Shown here piece by piece: positions 46,510 through 58,594 of a stretch of DNA of 64,000 bases. Numbering within the stretch: position 1 is the first letter of the stretch; each line of letters begins with the position of its first letter. Location of the stretch: positions 63,984,001 through 64,048,000 of the forward strand of contig JBITNC010000001.1 of NCBI GenBank assembly GCA_050084985.1. The letters run 5' to 3'. This stretch comes from Nageia nagi (lineage: Eukaryota > Pinophyta). Position numbers and translations under genes: made by a program. Below the pieces are notes generated by a model, which saw nothing but the letters and a program-made list of their open reading frames with translations, did no database searches and was not told the origin of the DNA.

Positions 46510-49165
46510 CATTGATAAAGAAAATAGGAAGAAACTTAATGCAAAGCCTCAAAAATGATACTTCATTAGATATGGTATTGATGGTTTAGGTTTTATATTA
46601 TGGGATGTTGATAATTAAAAAATCATTATAAGTAGAGATGTAATTTTTATGAGAAATGCATGTACAAACATAGGTTGTAGGATAAATAAAGAAAAAGGAT
46701 GAGGAACCAAGGTTTGTAAATCTTGATGATATGAATGAGAATGAGAAACCTAAAGGAAAAGTGGAGGTATACAACAATAAGAACCCCAAACTCTACTTAT
46801 AGTTTTGAGGATAACTTAAAGGGCTAGTAGACCTCTTGAATGTTATTTTTATTCTCTTTATTATATGTTTTATACTAGCAGTAGTGAACCTAAGTGTTTT
46901 GATGAAGCCATGCAGATGGGTAAATGGAATAAGTAGGATCTCTCCATGAAGAAACATATGGAATCTACTTCAAAATCAAACTTGGAGTTTGGTTCAACTT
47001 CTTAAAGGTAAATGAGAAATTACTAATAAATAGGTGTACATGTTATAGGAAGAGGGATATGGTCAAAAGAGGTACAAAGTAATACTTATTATAAAATGTT
47101 TTGCTCAAATTAAAGGTATATATTTTATGAAATATTTTCTTTGCTTGTAAAAGTGACCTCCATTAGAGCAATATTGAGTATTATACCTACATAAAATCTA
47201 TTGCTTGAACAATTGGGTGTAAAAACAACTTTTCTTCATTAATATTTGAAGGAGGAGATTTACATCAAAATCAAGGCTTTGAAGTCAAAGGTAAATAAGA
47301 TTATTGTGTAAGTTGGAAAGAGCTTGTATGTCCAATATTCAACAATGTACTAAATTAACAATTATGTAATTATGAATCATTAATGCCATTGATCATTATA
47401 GTATTTAAGAGTAATATACTATGTTATCTTGATTTGTGGATGATATGCTGGTAGCAAGAAATAGTATGCATGATATAATTTATCTTAAAGAAAAGTTAGC
47501 TAAAATTTTTGCAATGAAGGATTTGGGTGAGGCTAAAAAAATTCTTGGAATGAAAACTACTAAAGACAAATAAAACCACATTCTAAAGTTAATTGAAGAA
47601 GATTATATGAAATGTGACAAAAGGTGTATGAAGTATCAAAAGGTTTGATATGAAGTATTACTACACCATTATCAAGATATTTTAAACTCACTAATGGTTT
47701 AATTCCTAAGAAAAAAGAGTAACAAGAGTATATGGCTAAGGTTCCCTATATTTTGAAAGCTAGGAGTTTAATGTATGCAATGGTGTGTACTAGATGAGAT
47801 AAAACACAAATAGTTGGAGTTGTAATAAGCAAGCTTGTGAATAAGCCAAGAAAGGATAATTGGGAAGTAGATAAGTGGATTATTTGGTTTTTGAGGGGTA
47901 CATCTAATTAATATTTGTGTTTCATAGGTTATAACACTTATTTTAAAGGTTATGTTGATTCATATATGATAGTGATATTGATGGTGGGAGAAGCACTACA
48001 AGTTATGCATTTATTATAATTCATACAATGGTTAGCTAAATATCTAAGCTGTAATAGGTTGTAGCTCTCTCGACCATAGATTTTGAATATGTTGCTACTA
48101 CAAAGGATAGCAAGGAATCAATTTGGTTATAAGGAGTTTTGAAGGAATTGGGTAAGGAGAAAAAGATGAAAAGATATGGAGTGATAGTCAAAGTGTTATC
48201 CATATTATAAAGAACTGAACCTTTCATTCAAGAACAAGAAAATTGAAGTTAGGTACTACTTTATTTAGACATCATTGGAGGAATATTTATTAAAGTTGGG
48301 GAAGATTCATACTTCACAAAATCTTATAAACATGTTCACTAAAGTTATAATAAAGAAGAAGATGGGATTTTTCTCAACCTTGGTTGGCCTTAAGGTGTAA
48401 AGGTAAAAATGAGAATCTTTTAACCTAGTCTCCAAGTGGGAGATTATTGAGTATGGATCTTGATTAATGGGCTAAGTTAGAATTTCTATGACTTTATTTC
48501 TATATAGTACTCAAAGGACCAATAATGGAGGGATTGGAAATTAGACTGACCAATTAGTATGTTGATTAGTGAATGGGGCATTTTAGGCATTTAGATATCA
48601 TTTAGAATGCTGAAGGCCAATCATGAGATGTTAACTGATATGATGCAAATTGATTAGAAAATAAAGAGTATTATACTCCATTTTGGGTAGTCAAAATCAT
48701 GTCTCATCAAGATTTAATTTTGTAGTTGGGGATAAAATCAAGTTAGAACATTATCCTGTGAATTCCTTAACCATTTTAGGGCCAAATTAGGATGATTTCT
48801 ACCTTATAAATTGAGGGGTTTGGATTAAGGATCTAATATAGTTTTGAGAGCTTGTAATTTTATGGTTTTGATTGGTTATTATTTTAGATTTGAGATATTT
48901 TTTAGTGAGGTTATGCTTGTACTCCAAAGGAATTATTTGTGGTAAGGTTATGTTGTTGGTGTATTTCTTACAACACTTGGAATATTGGTGAAATACAAGG
49001 GTTGGAAGATTCTCTGTGGGTGTAGCCCACATTGGGTGAACTATGTTAAATCTCTTGCCTCTTTTGTTGTGTGTTTACTTATTAGTTTTATATTAGTATC
49101 TTCTTATTTCTTTTGCCAAGGAGTGGAATTGCTCAAGTTTATATGAAAATATTAAAACCTAATAA
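46510..49165 (+). mobile_element. Old, heavily decayed copia related to the young one, 3' part
   Basis: From CATTGATAAAGAAAATAG at 46510 onward the + strand follows the young copia from the integrase C-terminus through RT and RNase H to the polypurine tract (48434-48444) and a 3' LTR. Visible pieces are HIDKENRKKLNAKP, SSSEPKCFDEAMQM, an Asp-Asp remnant near 47440, the AMVCTR region near 47785 and HSRTRKL-like RNase H end near 48230. Stops and shifts are everywhere. The 5' end is cut by the gypsy LTR, showing that the gypsy landed in it. Confidence 0.8.
48445..49165 (+). repeat. 3' LTR of the old copia relic (approximate limits)
   Basis: Follows the AAGTGGGAGAT tract. The first bases are TATTGAGTATGG against TGTTGTGTGTGG in the young LTR, and near the end GTGTAGCCCACATTGGGTGAAC matches the young GTAGCCCAAACTGGGTGAAC. 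It is longer (about 720 bp) than the young LTR, with inserted AT-rich stretches. Confidence 0.6.
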
Positions 49166-49878
49166 CTAGTTAGGGTTGGTAACCCTAATCAATTGCCTAA
49201 TTGCTTTTGTTGATCAATCGATTGGTTAGGCAATTGGTAGGCTAATTGGGATTTTTTATAATTTGATCATGTTGTTAGATTTTGGTCAATACTCATGTTA
49301 TTGTTCAAGTTGACATGTATGATCAATATATGCATATTAAAGGTGTATACATTATGCTAATCATACAACTAATCATGTATTAATAAATACTAATTATTAG
49401 TAATTTCATAATTATATTTTTTAATTGTATTGAGATTATCATTATCTTTGGAATGTTGGCTAACTCTTATTTTTTGTAAGTTATAAAAGGAGGAAAAAAG
49501 CATGCAAAGTTCAATTTAAGTATGAGTCTTTTTTTACAAGACAATATTGGGATTTTTAAAGATTGCATTTGGTGAATTTGGGTAGTAGAACATTGTCTTA
49601 ATTCACTAAACTATTTTTACAAAAAATTCTTTTTTGGCTCAGTTCACCAAAAGTTTCCAATCATTTTAAAAATTAAAATTAAAATTGCCTTCTTTAAGAA
49701 ATATAAAATTCCCATATTCATCTAAATATTAAAAACACATTTTTTGACTTGGATATATTCACCTAAATATTACAAATAATGTTTTAAACCTAGAGATAAT
49801 AATCTAAATATATACATATAAACACTTTGAACCCTAAACACAAAATCGGTTCCCTAAATCCTTGAATCCCTAAATTCA

Positions 49879-49928
<50 letters not shown>

Positions 49929-51240
49929 ATATAAACACTTTGAACCCTAAAAACTAATTGGATCCCTATGTAACCCTTGAAACCCTAAACACTAAACAAG
50001 ATCCTTAAATGATAATACAATCTTACATTATTTGGGTGGTATGACCATATGATGCAATCATTGTAATTGTTCTATAATGAATCTATAACACAAAGGTGAG
50101 ATGTTTATTTATCTTAGCTATATTTGATATTAATATTTATTCAATATTTTATATTTTAATAATATATAATTATGTATTTTTTATTATGCAAGATAAAATA
50201 AACACTTTCAAGACCACCTTCTAGTCACTATGTGTTATATACTAAAATTTTTAGATTATATTTTTTCAATATTTTAACTTTTTTTACTTTTAATATACTT
50301 TTCAAGCCTAAATAATGGTTATAGATGCAACTCATGGGCACTAGCTACATAATTAATGAGTTATATATGTATGCCAATAGGTTGTAGATGTAATGGAGAG
50401 GTTGCATCTATAACCTACAAATTGATTCAACCTAAAGGCCCTAATTACAAATTCAAATAAAAAGTTACATCTACAATCTATAGATCAATGCAACTTTAAG
50501 GTTTCATTCATATTGCATCTTACAACCTCTAGGCGATGCAACCTTTATATTGGATTGTGGAACCTCATAGTTGTAGGATGCAACCTACCTATTGTATCAA
50601 TTTGCAAGTTATAGACACAACATGTTAAGTGCATTTATAACCATGGCTTGAAGGTTGCATATTGCAACCATTATTTAGTTTGCATTATACAACTTGCAGG
50701 TGGCATTGATTTGCAATTTATGAATAGAGTTAGCTATCTTAAATTTAGTAAAAAATTCTTTTGACATTTTTAGGCATTTTATTGATAATTATATAATTAT
50801 AATGTATATGTCAAAATATCTCTAATGTAATGATTCAGATATAATTTTGAAAGAATTATATAATGAAATTAACAAATTTAATAATTTTATATAATATTAT
50901 TGTATTTAATAAATATTTTTGAAGTAATTTTTAAGTAATAATGTTAAAATTAATATTTTTGTATTGAGTTATTTTATCAATAATATAATTTAATATTTAC
51001 TCTAATAACATAATATATAAACTAAATATAATTTGTAATGAAAATAATGATATTAAATGGTAATAAAAATAATGAATATAAGAACATGTACATATATCAT
51101 TTTAATAATCATGTAGTTGGCCTGTTACATAATGTAACTAACTAAGTACATCAAGCTACCTTTTGAATACATCACAAAGCCAAACAACTACATCATGCAA
51201 TTGTAAGGTTGCGTGATGCAATTGCATGGATATATATTGC
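49166..51240. other. Non-coding AT-rich DNA with a microsatellite and word repeats
   Basis: An (AT)n run lies at 49879-49932, flanked on both sides by ATATAAACACTTTGAACCCTAAA. Between 50310 and 50720 the words ATGCAACC and GGTTGCAT and the phrase TATAACC/GGTTATA recur in both orientations. No coding region is seen. Confidence 0.5.
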
Positions 51241-51252
51241 AAAAATTTAACT

Positions 51253-51360
51253 ACATGCATGATAAACTATGAAATTTTGTGGGACATCCATAAATGTTTT
51301 GACTATATGATTGAACAAGACATCTTCTCATGGAATATGATAATTTCATGTTATAAAAGA
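51253..51360 (+). pseudogene. Relic of a PPR protein motif
   Basis: In one frame MINYEILWDIHKC is followed by FDYMIEQDIFSWNMIISCY. It resembles the FDxMxExDxxSWNxMIxGY core of a PLS-class pentatricopeptide repeat, RNA-binding proteins of plant organelles. Only about one motif is recognisable before a stop at about 51364; the flanks are not open. It could be chance, but the spacing is right over some 19 residues. Confidence 0.45.
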
Positions 51361-51913
51361 TTATGACCATCCACTATCCCAATACATTAACACAATACCC
51401 ATAATTTTTTGAGAAATAAAATTTGCCATGGTGTGAGGAGTACTACAATATATGCATCAAGTGAGGGTCATAAGGAAATCATGGATCCCTAATAATAATA
51501 CCATCATTGCTGGTCCATATATGATTTTCATGTTTGACTCATACACAAAGTATGTGGTCTCATTATACTTGTACAAAACCACTTGATACTTTTATCATCA
51601 TAACAATAAATTATACATTGATCCAACAATAGAACAAATATAGATATAAATAAGGGCTTGCAATGTTCCTCCTACACTCAATGACCACTACAAGTGCAAA
51701 AGTGTAGGTATTGATAATGGTGAGGAGAAATATAATCAACTTTGTGGGTTTTTCATTGCCCATTAATATAATTATTTCTATTTCTATTTCTTTTCCTCTA
51801 TTCTTGGCAACACATTTTTCACTAATGATGATAACTTGGATCCCTTTTGTTGATGTCAAGCCCTTAAAATATTTATATTGCATGCAAGAATTTAGAAGGA
51901 GAAATATGTAGTA

Positions 51914-53760
51914 GTTTTTTTTTAAATGAAAGACCAAATTATATTAATAAAGTGATTTCATACAAAAAGGGTGGGTGGGCTTAACACACTCCAATATGGT
52001 ATACTAACCAAAGAGATTGGTTAGGTAAAAAATATCAAAATATTATAAAGTATAGTAACATAGTCGCCAAACATGCATATTAAAAGGGATAATCTTTATA
52101 ACTGACAAAAATCAATCTGCATGATTATGATATGGGGGGTGAGATGAAACTTATCCATACTGGGATCATAACACCACCCACTCAAATAGGAAATAGGAAA
52201 ATTCCAATCATCATTGCTAGAGACATTAATATCCTCACCATGGTGAATATATTGAGTAGTTACAATAGCAGTCCTAGTATCACCCCATCCAATTAATGAT
52301 GAAGAAGTTTCTAAGCATACATCCCATCTAGAGATATGATAAGAGGGGCTTCCTCTATGGGTAAAGGGATAATTGCAAGTTAGTGAAGGTTACAAATAGT
52401 TCCTTATTTCATGTGGAACCTTGGGTTATAGTTGCAAGCTCTATTAGGTGTAGGAATGTGATCATTGATAATTGCAAGGTGGCAAGCTAGAAGTAACCCA
52501 ACTAAAAATACACAATGTATTCCCCAAATGGTCCATTAGGTTCCTAATTTGATGAACCTCCATATTATGTTATCAATTGAACAATTATTTGCAACCAATA
52601 ATTGTAGAAAATATAATATTTATTAGTAAGGGAAAAAGAGAGAAGTATCTTACTAATTAAACATAACACTGTTATGAATTTTCCATAGATAAAATAGAGT
52701 GTTAATACAAAAAATATTCTAAATAATATGAATATTATCTAAAAACTCAATGGGGTCATCCAAAATTACATACACCCAAGAGAAAGGGTTGAGCATGTAG
52801 GGTCTAAAAAGGGAAAGTAACCAATTGAGCACATTTGTAATTTAAAAAAGATGCAAAAAATAGTTTAGATTAACATAAAAAATACATGAAGGGTTATCAA
52901 ACCCAAGTTATTTTATCATTTTCCCTAAAGGAAAAACTTGATGAATGACACTCTATGTAAAAAACCATGCTTGGGTTCAATGTAGGCAGCCCAAGCGATT
53001 TTGAATGTGATGGACCATTTAGAAGAAGATGAGATTATATCCTATCTTTCATTTAAGAATGCATCCATTAAAATATTAGAAAAAAGTTAATTGTACCCTA
53101 GGTATTTTTTATGTTATAATATGAGAACATTATTTGGCATGAACCAATCAAACTACCAAGGCTTCTAGTATTATATTGCTAGCTTGCACCAAATGGAGAA
53201 AGAAATTTGATCAATCACCACATCCTAAATATCTTTATACTCTAGTGTTAAATTGTAAAATTTATTTAAAGTCTCTCTTGAGATTCAATCCTTAGTATGA
53301 TTAGAAAAGAAGTCTAAACTTAGAGCAATTCCTTTTTGGAAAAATATTTTAGCTTTGACCCATTGAATATTCCTAATAGGTTTGCCATGGTAAGAGATGA
53401 ATAGATACCACTATACATTAATGGTGGAAAGGGAAGATCATACTTGAATATCTATACCTTTATAGGAAATTCATGGTTTGAAAGCTTCCCATACTTTCTA
53501 TATACTTTTAATAATGAAAGAACATGCAATCTTAATTGGAATGGAAGAAATTAGGATCGCTTGTAGACTAAGGCATTGCCAAAATTTCTTTCCATGAGGT
53601 AATCCTTGAGAAACATAATGTATTATAATGAGGATTTACATATCTCATCACCTAATAGGGCTCTAATAATCCACTTTGTACACAAGGAAAAGCCTTGCAT
53701 ATGGAAATCAAATAAACCCATATTAACACATGATTTTAGAAGATAGAAAGTATCCTATGA
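51914..53760 (-). mobile_element. Decayed LINE, minus strand, 3' part
   Basis: The + strand T-run at about 51914-51924 reads on the minus strand as a poly-A after TTAATATAATTTGGTCTTTC, a 3' end typical of plant L1 elements. Inside, broken minus-strand frames include QGFSLCTKWIIRALLGDE (about 53700-53640) and LFHRV-like and DDWNF pieces that resemble the post-RT and zf-RVT part of plant LINE ORF2. No intact domain and no clear target duplication were found. The 5' limit is uncertain. Confidence 0.5.
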
Positions 53761-53935
53761 CACTTTATGGAGCTTGATGAGTCCATATAATTTCCATTTT
53801 TATATATATTATTTCTACATATTTAGATCAATATTAATTTTCCATTTCTTATTTCATCCATATCTTCATGGAAAATGTAGTATTTATTATGTATAATTGG
53901 AATATTTATTAACTAATTAATATTATGAAAAAGAT

Positions 53936-54439
53936 TGAAGGAACTAACACTAACAAGATAATTATTGAACAACCAAGATCTCTTTAAAGCTCACAATACA
54001 CATCTAACAAACTCACAAATAATACAATCTCATAAAGTAACTCAAGATGTAAAGTAGTTCCTCTAATTAGGAGTACATCTACTAACTAGATCTTTACTTC
54101 AATCACAAATACAACTCTTACAATTCTCCTACTCTTTTCTCCTAACCACTATCCTATAGCATTACTTTACTCCACAAATATGGTATGTGATCATAAAGAG
54201 GGAGCCTTCTATTTATAGGCCAAAATCTCTCTTTGGATCACCTTTTTATCCAATGTGCAAAAGCATGACATGCACATCCTTTTACCCAAGGGGCATGCTC
54301 ATGACATGGAGTGTAGGACAAGTTACATTATCATATTTACTTTAATACTTAAGGTATCAAATGATACCCTTAAGTATTAGTGAACTTACATATAATATTT
54401 AATACAAAGCTTTACAATAATGCATTATACATTCCAACA
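53936..54439 (-). repeat. 3' LTR of the partial copia element
   Basis: About 504 bp; minus strand begins TGTTGGAATGTATAATGC. TATAAATA (minus) lies at 54210-54217. It shares GAGTACATCTACTAACTA-like and CTATTTATAGG blocks with the LTRs at 18209 and 26340. The left limit is set by analogy (TGAAGGAAC against TGATGGAAT). Confidence 0.7.
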
Positions 54440-54448
54440 CTCCCCCTT
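54440..54448 (-). promoter_or_regulatory. Polypurine tract of the partial copia
   Basis: Minus strand AAGGGGGAG immediately before the LTR. Confidence 0.7.
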
Positions 54449-54899
54449 AATGCAATATTGGGATAGAGCGAGTAAGAGAGAAGAAGAAGAGAAAGTAAGA
54501 GAGTTCTCCTCCAAATAGATACAATAGAGATGATAATTTTTTACATATTTGTGAAGTAAAAAAGATCTAGTTTGAGACTCACTACTTTACCAAATACAAT
54601 CATTAACCATAATCAATTTCAATGTACATGAAGTAGTCAACCATTTGGAAGTCATGAAGAGTCTCCAAGAGCCTACATACCTGAGGTAAGTAACCTCCAA
54701 TCTCAAAGGAACATGCAAGTCATAAGTAGCTCAGATAATAATATCAGTTAGATGCATCATATTCATTTTAACAAGGATAGATGAATCACATAAATGCCAT
54801 CATGAAATGATTAATAGTGTACTACAAGTCATCACAAAGATGCCATACTAAAAACTTATAATCACTTGCTATATATAAAACATGTATTGATTATCATTA

Positions 54900-55175
54900 C
54901 AAAATAAAGCATGTACATAGGAGTTCCTCACATATGGATAACTAAACAATGCCAAAAGACACATAAGAGTTCCTCATACATGAATAATTGAATAGTGCTA
55001 GATTGACCAAAAATAGAGCATGCACATATGAGTTCCTCACATATAGATAACTGAACAGTGCCAAAAGACACATAAGAGTTCCTCACATATGGATAACTAA
55101 ATAGTGCTAGATTGGCCAATTTGTACAACAATTTTCTCATGTAGAGCGAACTTACCATGAAGGTGTATAACAAAA
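54900..55175. repeat. Repeats in the 3' non-coding region
   Basis: GAGTTCCTCACATATGGATA-like units lie at about 54922, 54968, 55031 and 55078, each followed by AACTAAACAATGCCAAAAGA or a variant; an ATGTAGAGCGAACTTACCAT unit follows at about 55140. These are the same two unit types as at 19130-19540. Confidence 0.75.
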
Positions 55176-55309
55176 TCAACACTATACAACACAATATCCT
55201 TGTAGGGGTGAAATTATCATCATAAACATGAATTCAACATAAGAATTCAAACTTCATTCCCCCTTCAAGGAAACTTCACCAAACTAATAGCATCCCTAAG
55301 CTTACAAAA

Positions 55310-55501
55310 TTAAGCTTTAAAAAGGGGCTTGGTGAAAATATTAGTAGAGTTCAAGGTGGATGGATAATACTCCAAGTGTATGATGCCATCAAGAACCTTC
55401 TCTTTAATAAAATGAGTATGGATTTCCACATGTTTTATTCTTTGATAGAACATAGAATTTTTAGCCAAAGAAATAATCAATTGATTATCTAAAGAAATCA
55501 A
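55310..55501 (-). pseudogene. Copia RNase H, C-terminal fragment
   Basis: Open minus-strand piece of 63 aa with NQLIISLAKNSMFYQRIKHV, then THFIKEKVLDG and STNIFTKPL. This is the end of Ty1/copia RNase H (xxLAxNPxFHxRxKHI ... HxFIRE ... DxFTKPL), with the conserved His of the last block kept. Upstream, 55502-56120 is decayed RT-RNase H linker with stops. Confidence 0.8.
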
Positions 55502-56124
55502 AGATGAGCCACCTCAATCATACCCAATTTATTTCAGAAGATGCCTTAGCCATATGGCTTCTTAGGCTGCAATAGACATGGCATGATATTTAACTTTTAT
55601 GGTGGAAAGAGAAATAATAAGCTACTTATTAGAAGCCCAAGATATAGCACCTAAACTAATGCTAAACACATATGTAGAGGTTGACTTCCTATCATCTCTA
55701 TATCCCCCATAGTTATAATCTAAGAATCTAGAGAGAACAAATGAGGGCAACTTGGAATACTTGAGAGCATGATCCTTAGTCCCTATAACATACCTCAAGA
55801 TTTTCTTAATAGCATTGAGGTGCTCAACATAAGATTTCTACATGAATCATGTTGTGAGATTCATTGCAAAGGTAATATCTAGCCTAGATATAGTCAAATA
55901 CACAAGACTACCAATTAATTACCTGTAAGCTGTAGCATCAGCTAACTAAGAGTTAGAGCTTAGAGAAATAGTGATTCCAAGAAAGATTGGGATTGCAGCA
56001 TATCTACACTCCATTCCAAACTTTTTCAATATGTCTAATATATAATTAGATTGATTAAGATAAGTACAATCCTTGTATTGATACACTTACATTCCAAGAT
56101 AGTAGTGTAAGAGACCATGATCAG

Positions 56125-56398
56125 TCATTTTAAACAAAGTTTGGTTATGCACTCTTGAATGATTTTATCATTGTTCCTAGTAATCAAAAGATCATCCACA
56201 TAAAAGAGAATTAAGACCATGTCTTTTCCTTGATTGAGCACATATAGATCAAAGTCAAAAAAACACTTGGAGAATCCAATGTCTACAACGTACCCTAAAA
56301 TCTTTCTGTACGAGGCTCTAGGTGCTTTCTTAAGTCCATACAATGACTTCTTTAGCTTGCACATAAAGGAATCTTTGTGTTTACAGATAAAATTGAGC
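56125..56398 (-). pseudogene. Copia RT fragment with YVDD
   Basis: Open minus-strand piece with [15 protein letters not shown] and then LILFYVDDLLITRNN, the RT palm with the catalytic Asp pair intact. Coding similarity stops at about 56395, marking the junction to foreign DNA. Confidence 0.8.
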
Positions 56399-57499
56399 GT
56401 GTAAATAAATAAATAAGCAAATATCTACAAACTTAATATTATCTGTATTTGAGCTACAGATAGCAATTTATTCTAGATAGCGATAAACAAAATAACCAAT
56501 TCAGAAATGTAATTGTACCAACCAAGATTGTAATTTGTGTACTTACCTCACAGAACGTACCTGACAATGAAGGTTAAAGATATTGGTGATGTACTGATGA
56601 TGAGCTACCTTTCCAACAATGTAATGACCTGTGAAGATGCAGAAAGAGGACCATGAGCGGTCCATTTCAGTGATATAAGAGCACCGATAGTGTTCTTTCA
56701 TTCACAAAGGAGCATCGGCGGCCTTCGTTTGATGATTCTTAACTTCTTGATCAAGTCTAGAACTTCAATATGGATGTCTCAGATAGCAGTATGATATCAG
56801 AATAGATCTTGGATGTCAGGATAGCTCGTGAAAGGAAGCACACAAACCATAGCCTTGTAGGCGATACCAAAGAGATACCTTAAGGGGTTGCCACTTACAA
56901 GACCATACGCGGGATCATGTGTATCCTTGTTATGTGGACTTACTATTAGATCCCTTATTTATATAGATAATAGATAATACAACCCATGGGTCGGCATGCA
57001 TCTACATAAATAAGGCTAATTCACCATATTCAAGATAAACACACCAATAAACAAGATAATTCATGCAATATTCAAGATAATCCATGCAATATTCAAGATA
57101 ATCATTACAAAATTCATATTCAAGACAAACATTGATATTATCACTTTAATACATTCAAGACATATATTTAGGCCAAGCATATTTCATTAATTTATTGATT
57201 TAAAAACATAAATTCATTTTTATGTGTTAATAGATGCCCCACTTTGGATGTGAAATCGAAAGAAACATGAGGTGAGTTGAGATTTTGCATTCAAAGTAAA
57301 AACACAACATCATATCAAACAATTTTGATAAGTAATGATAAACACTAACCATTCTAAACTTAAACAACATCATGATAAAGCTTATTAGTACTAGATATGG
57401 ATTGAGAAAACTACCTTTTGATATTACCTTGGGCATGCTTGCCCCTTGCATTTTGCCATAGAAGGTGATAGCCTGATATATCTGATAATCTGATAATCT

Positions 57500-57725
57500 T
57501 GCCGCAATACTAATGACCCATGACAACAAACCTGACAACACGCATGATAATGACCTGATAGATGACCTGACAAGACCACATCACAAGACAAGACATGATA
57601 ACCATGACGACACACATGATGACCTGATGATAACTTGATAAGACCACATCATAAGACAAGACATGACAACACATGACAACACACATGACCACATCACAAG
57701 ACAAGACCTGATAACCATAACCACT
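57500..57725. repeat. Minisatellite-like region of CACATCACAAGACAAGACATGA units
   Basis: The words ACCACATCACAAGACAAGAC, CATGATAACC and CCTGATGATAAC recur about every 75-85 bp (about 57575, 57645, 57690), giving an irregular array. Confidence 0.7.
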
Positions 57726-57728
57726 CAT

Positions 57729-58275
57729 AGGGGAGAGCTAAGTTCCATACAACTGAGGCTTCACACCAAGAGGTATGCTACAGTTGCATAAGAACTGAAC
57801 TCTAAAAAATAATGATAAGCTGATACGTGAGAGCTAAGTTCCACACAATTGAGACTTCACACCAAGAGGTATGCTACAGTTGCATAAGAATTGAACTCTG
57901 CAAAACAATGATAAGCTGATGAAAGCTAAGTTCCCCACAACTAAGACTTCGCACCAAGAGGCATGCTGCAGTTGCATAAGAACCAAACTCTGCAAAATAA
58001 TGATAAACTGATGGAGCTAAAACTCCACCAAGAGGCATGATAAGCTGATAGAAGAGAGCTAAGTTCCACACAACTGAGCCTTTGCACAAAGAGGTATGCT
58101 GCAATTTCATAAGAATCAAACTCTGCAAAATAATGATAATCTGATGAAGCTGAAACTCCACCAAGAGGCATGATAAGCTGATAATGGGAGCTGGAACTCC
58201 ACTCATAGACATGATAAGCTGATAATGGGAGCTAGAACTCCACCCATAGGCATGATAAGCTGATAACATAGGTCT
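57729..58275. repeat. Tandem array of about 95-bp and about 50-bp units
   Basis: Long units start with GAGAGCTAAGTTCCA at 57733, 57829, 57921 (diverged) and 58054. Each contains CCAAGAGG(T/C)ATGCT and AATGATAAGCTGAT. Between and after them are short units, GGAGCT(G)GAACTCCACC followed by CATGATAAGCTGATA, at about 58013, 58147, 58188 and 58236. Two unit types share the CATGATAAGCTGATA end, suggesting the short one is an internal deletion of the long one. Confidence 0.85.
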
Positions 58276-58585
58276 ACAAAAATGAAACTCAAAGCAATAT
58301 TCTCCTAGATATAACATTGATCAAGCACCTGTGATGCACCCATGATACTTAGATAAGCTAATTTTTTGGATAAAGGAACATAGGTAGTCCTTTCTAGTAG
58401 ACTTAGAATGCTGGTAGTCTTCATCTAAGACCATGAGCAGTCCTTTCCTTGAGGATTCATCGAAAACCATGAAGATCAGGTCCCTACGAATCACCTCTAG
58501 ATTCTAGATTGATACCTGGTTGCTTGTCCACATACATTGAATGCTCAAATAAAAATTTGACTTGAAGTGTGTGCCCTAACCTTTC

Positions 58586-58594
58586 TATAAAAGG
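58586..58594 (+). promoter_or_regulatory. Strong TATA box
   Basis: TATAAAAGG followed by GGCCCC, in a local GC-rich patch within AT-rich DNA. It looks like a core promoter, most likely of an LTR; no ORF follows closely. Confidence 0.5.

Larger units (their letters stand above)
53936..56398 (-). mobile_element. Copia element, minus strand, 3' half only
   Basis: Contains the 3' LTR (53936-54439), a polypurine tract (54440-54448), about 0.85 kb of 3' non-coding repeats, an RNase H end and an RT fragment with YVDD. It ends abruptly at about 56398, where unrelated repeat DNA begins. The LTR and 3' region are clearly related to the 8.6-kb element at 18209-26793, so this is a copy of the pol-encoding relative. 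Confidence 0.8.

Noticed and set aside
49780-49995. Interstitial telomere-like CCCTAAA words
   Set aside because: The words are scattered with unrelated spacers and not in tandem, so I see no telomeric array.
57874-58317. 147-aa open frame on the minus strand
   Set aside because: It is made entirely of the tandem units at 57729-58275; no start context or domain, and overlapping frames are open too.
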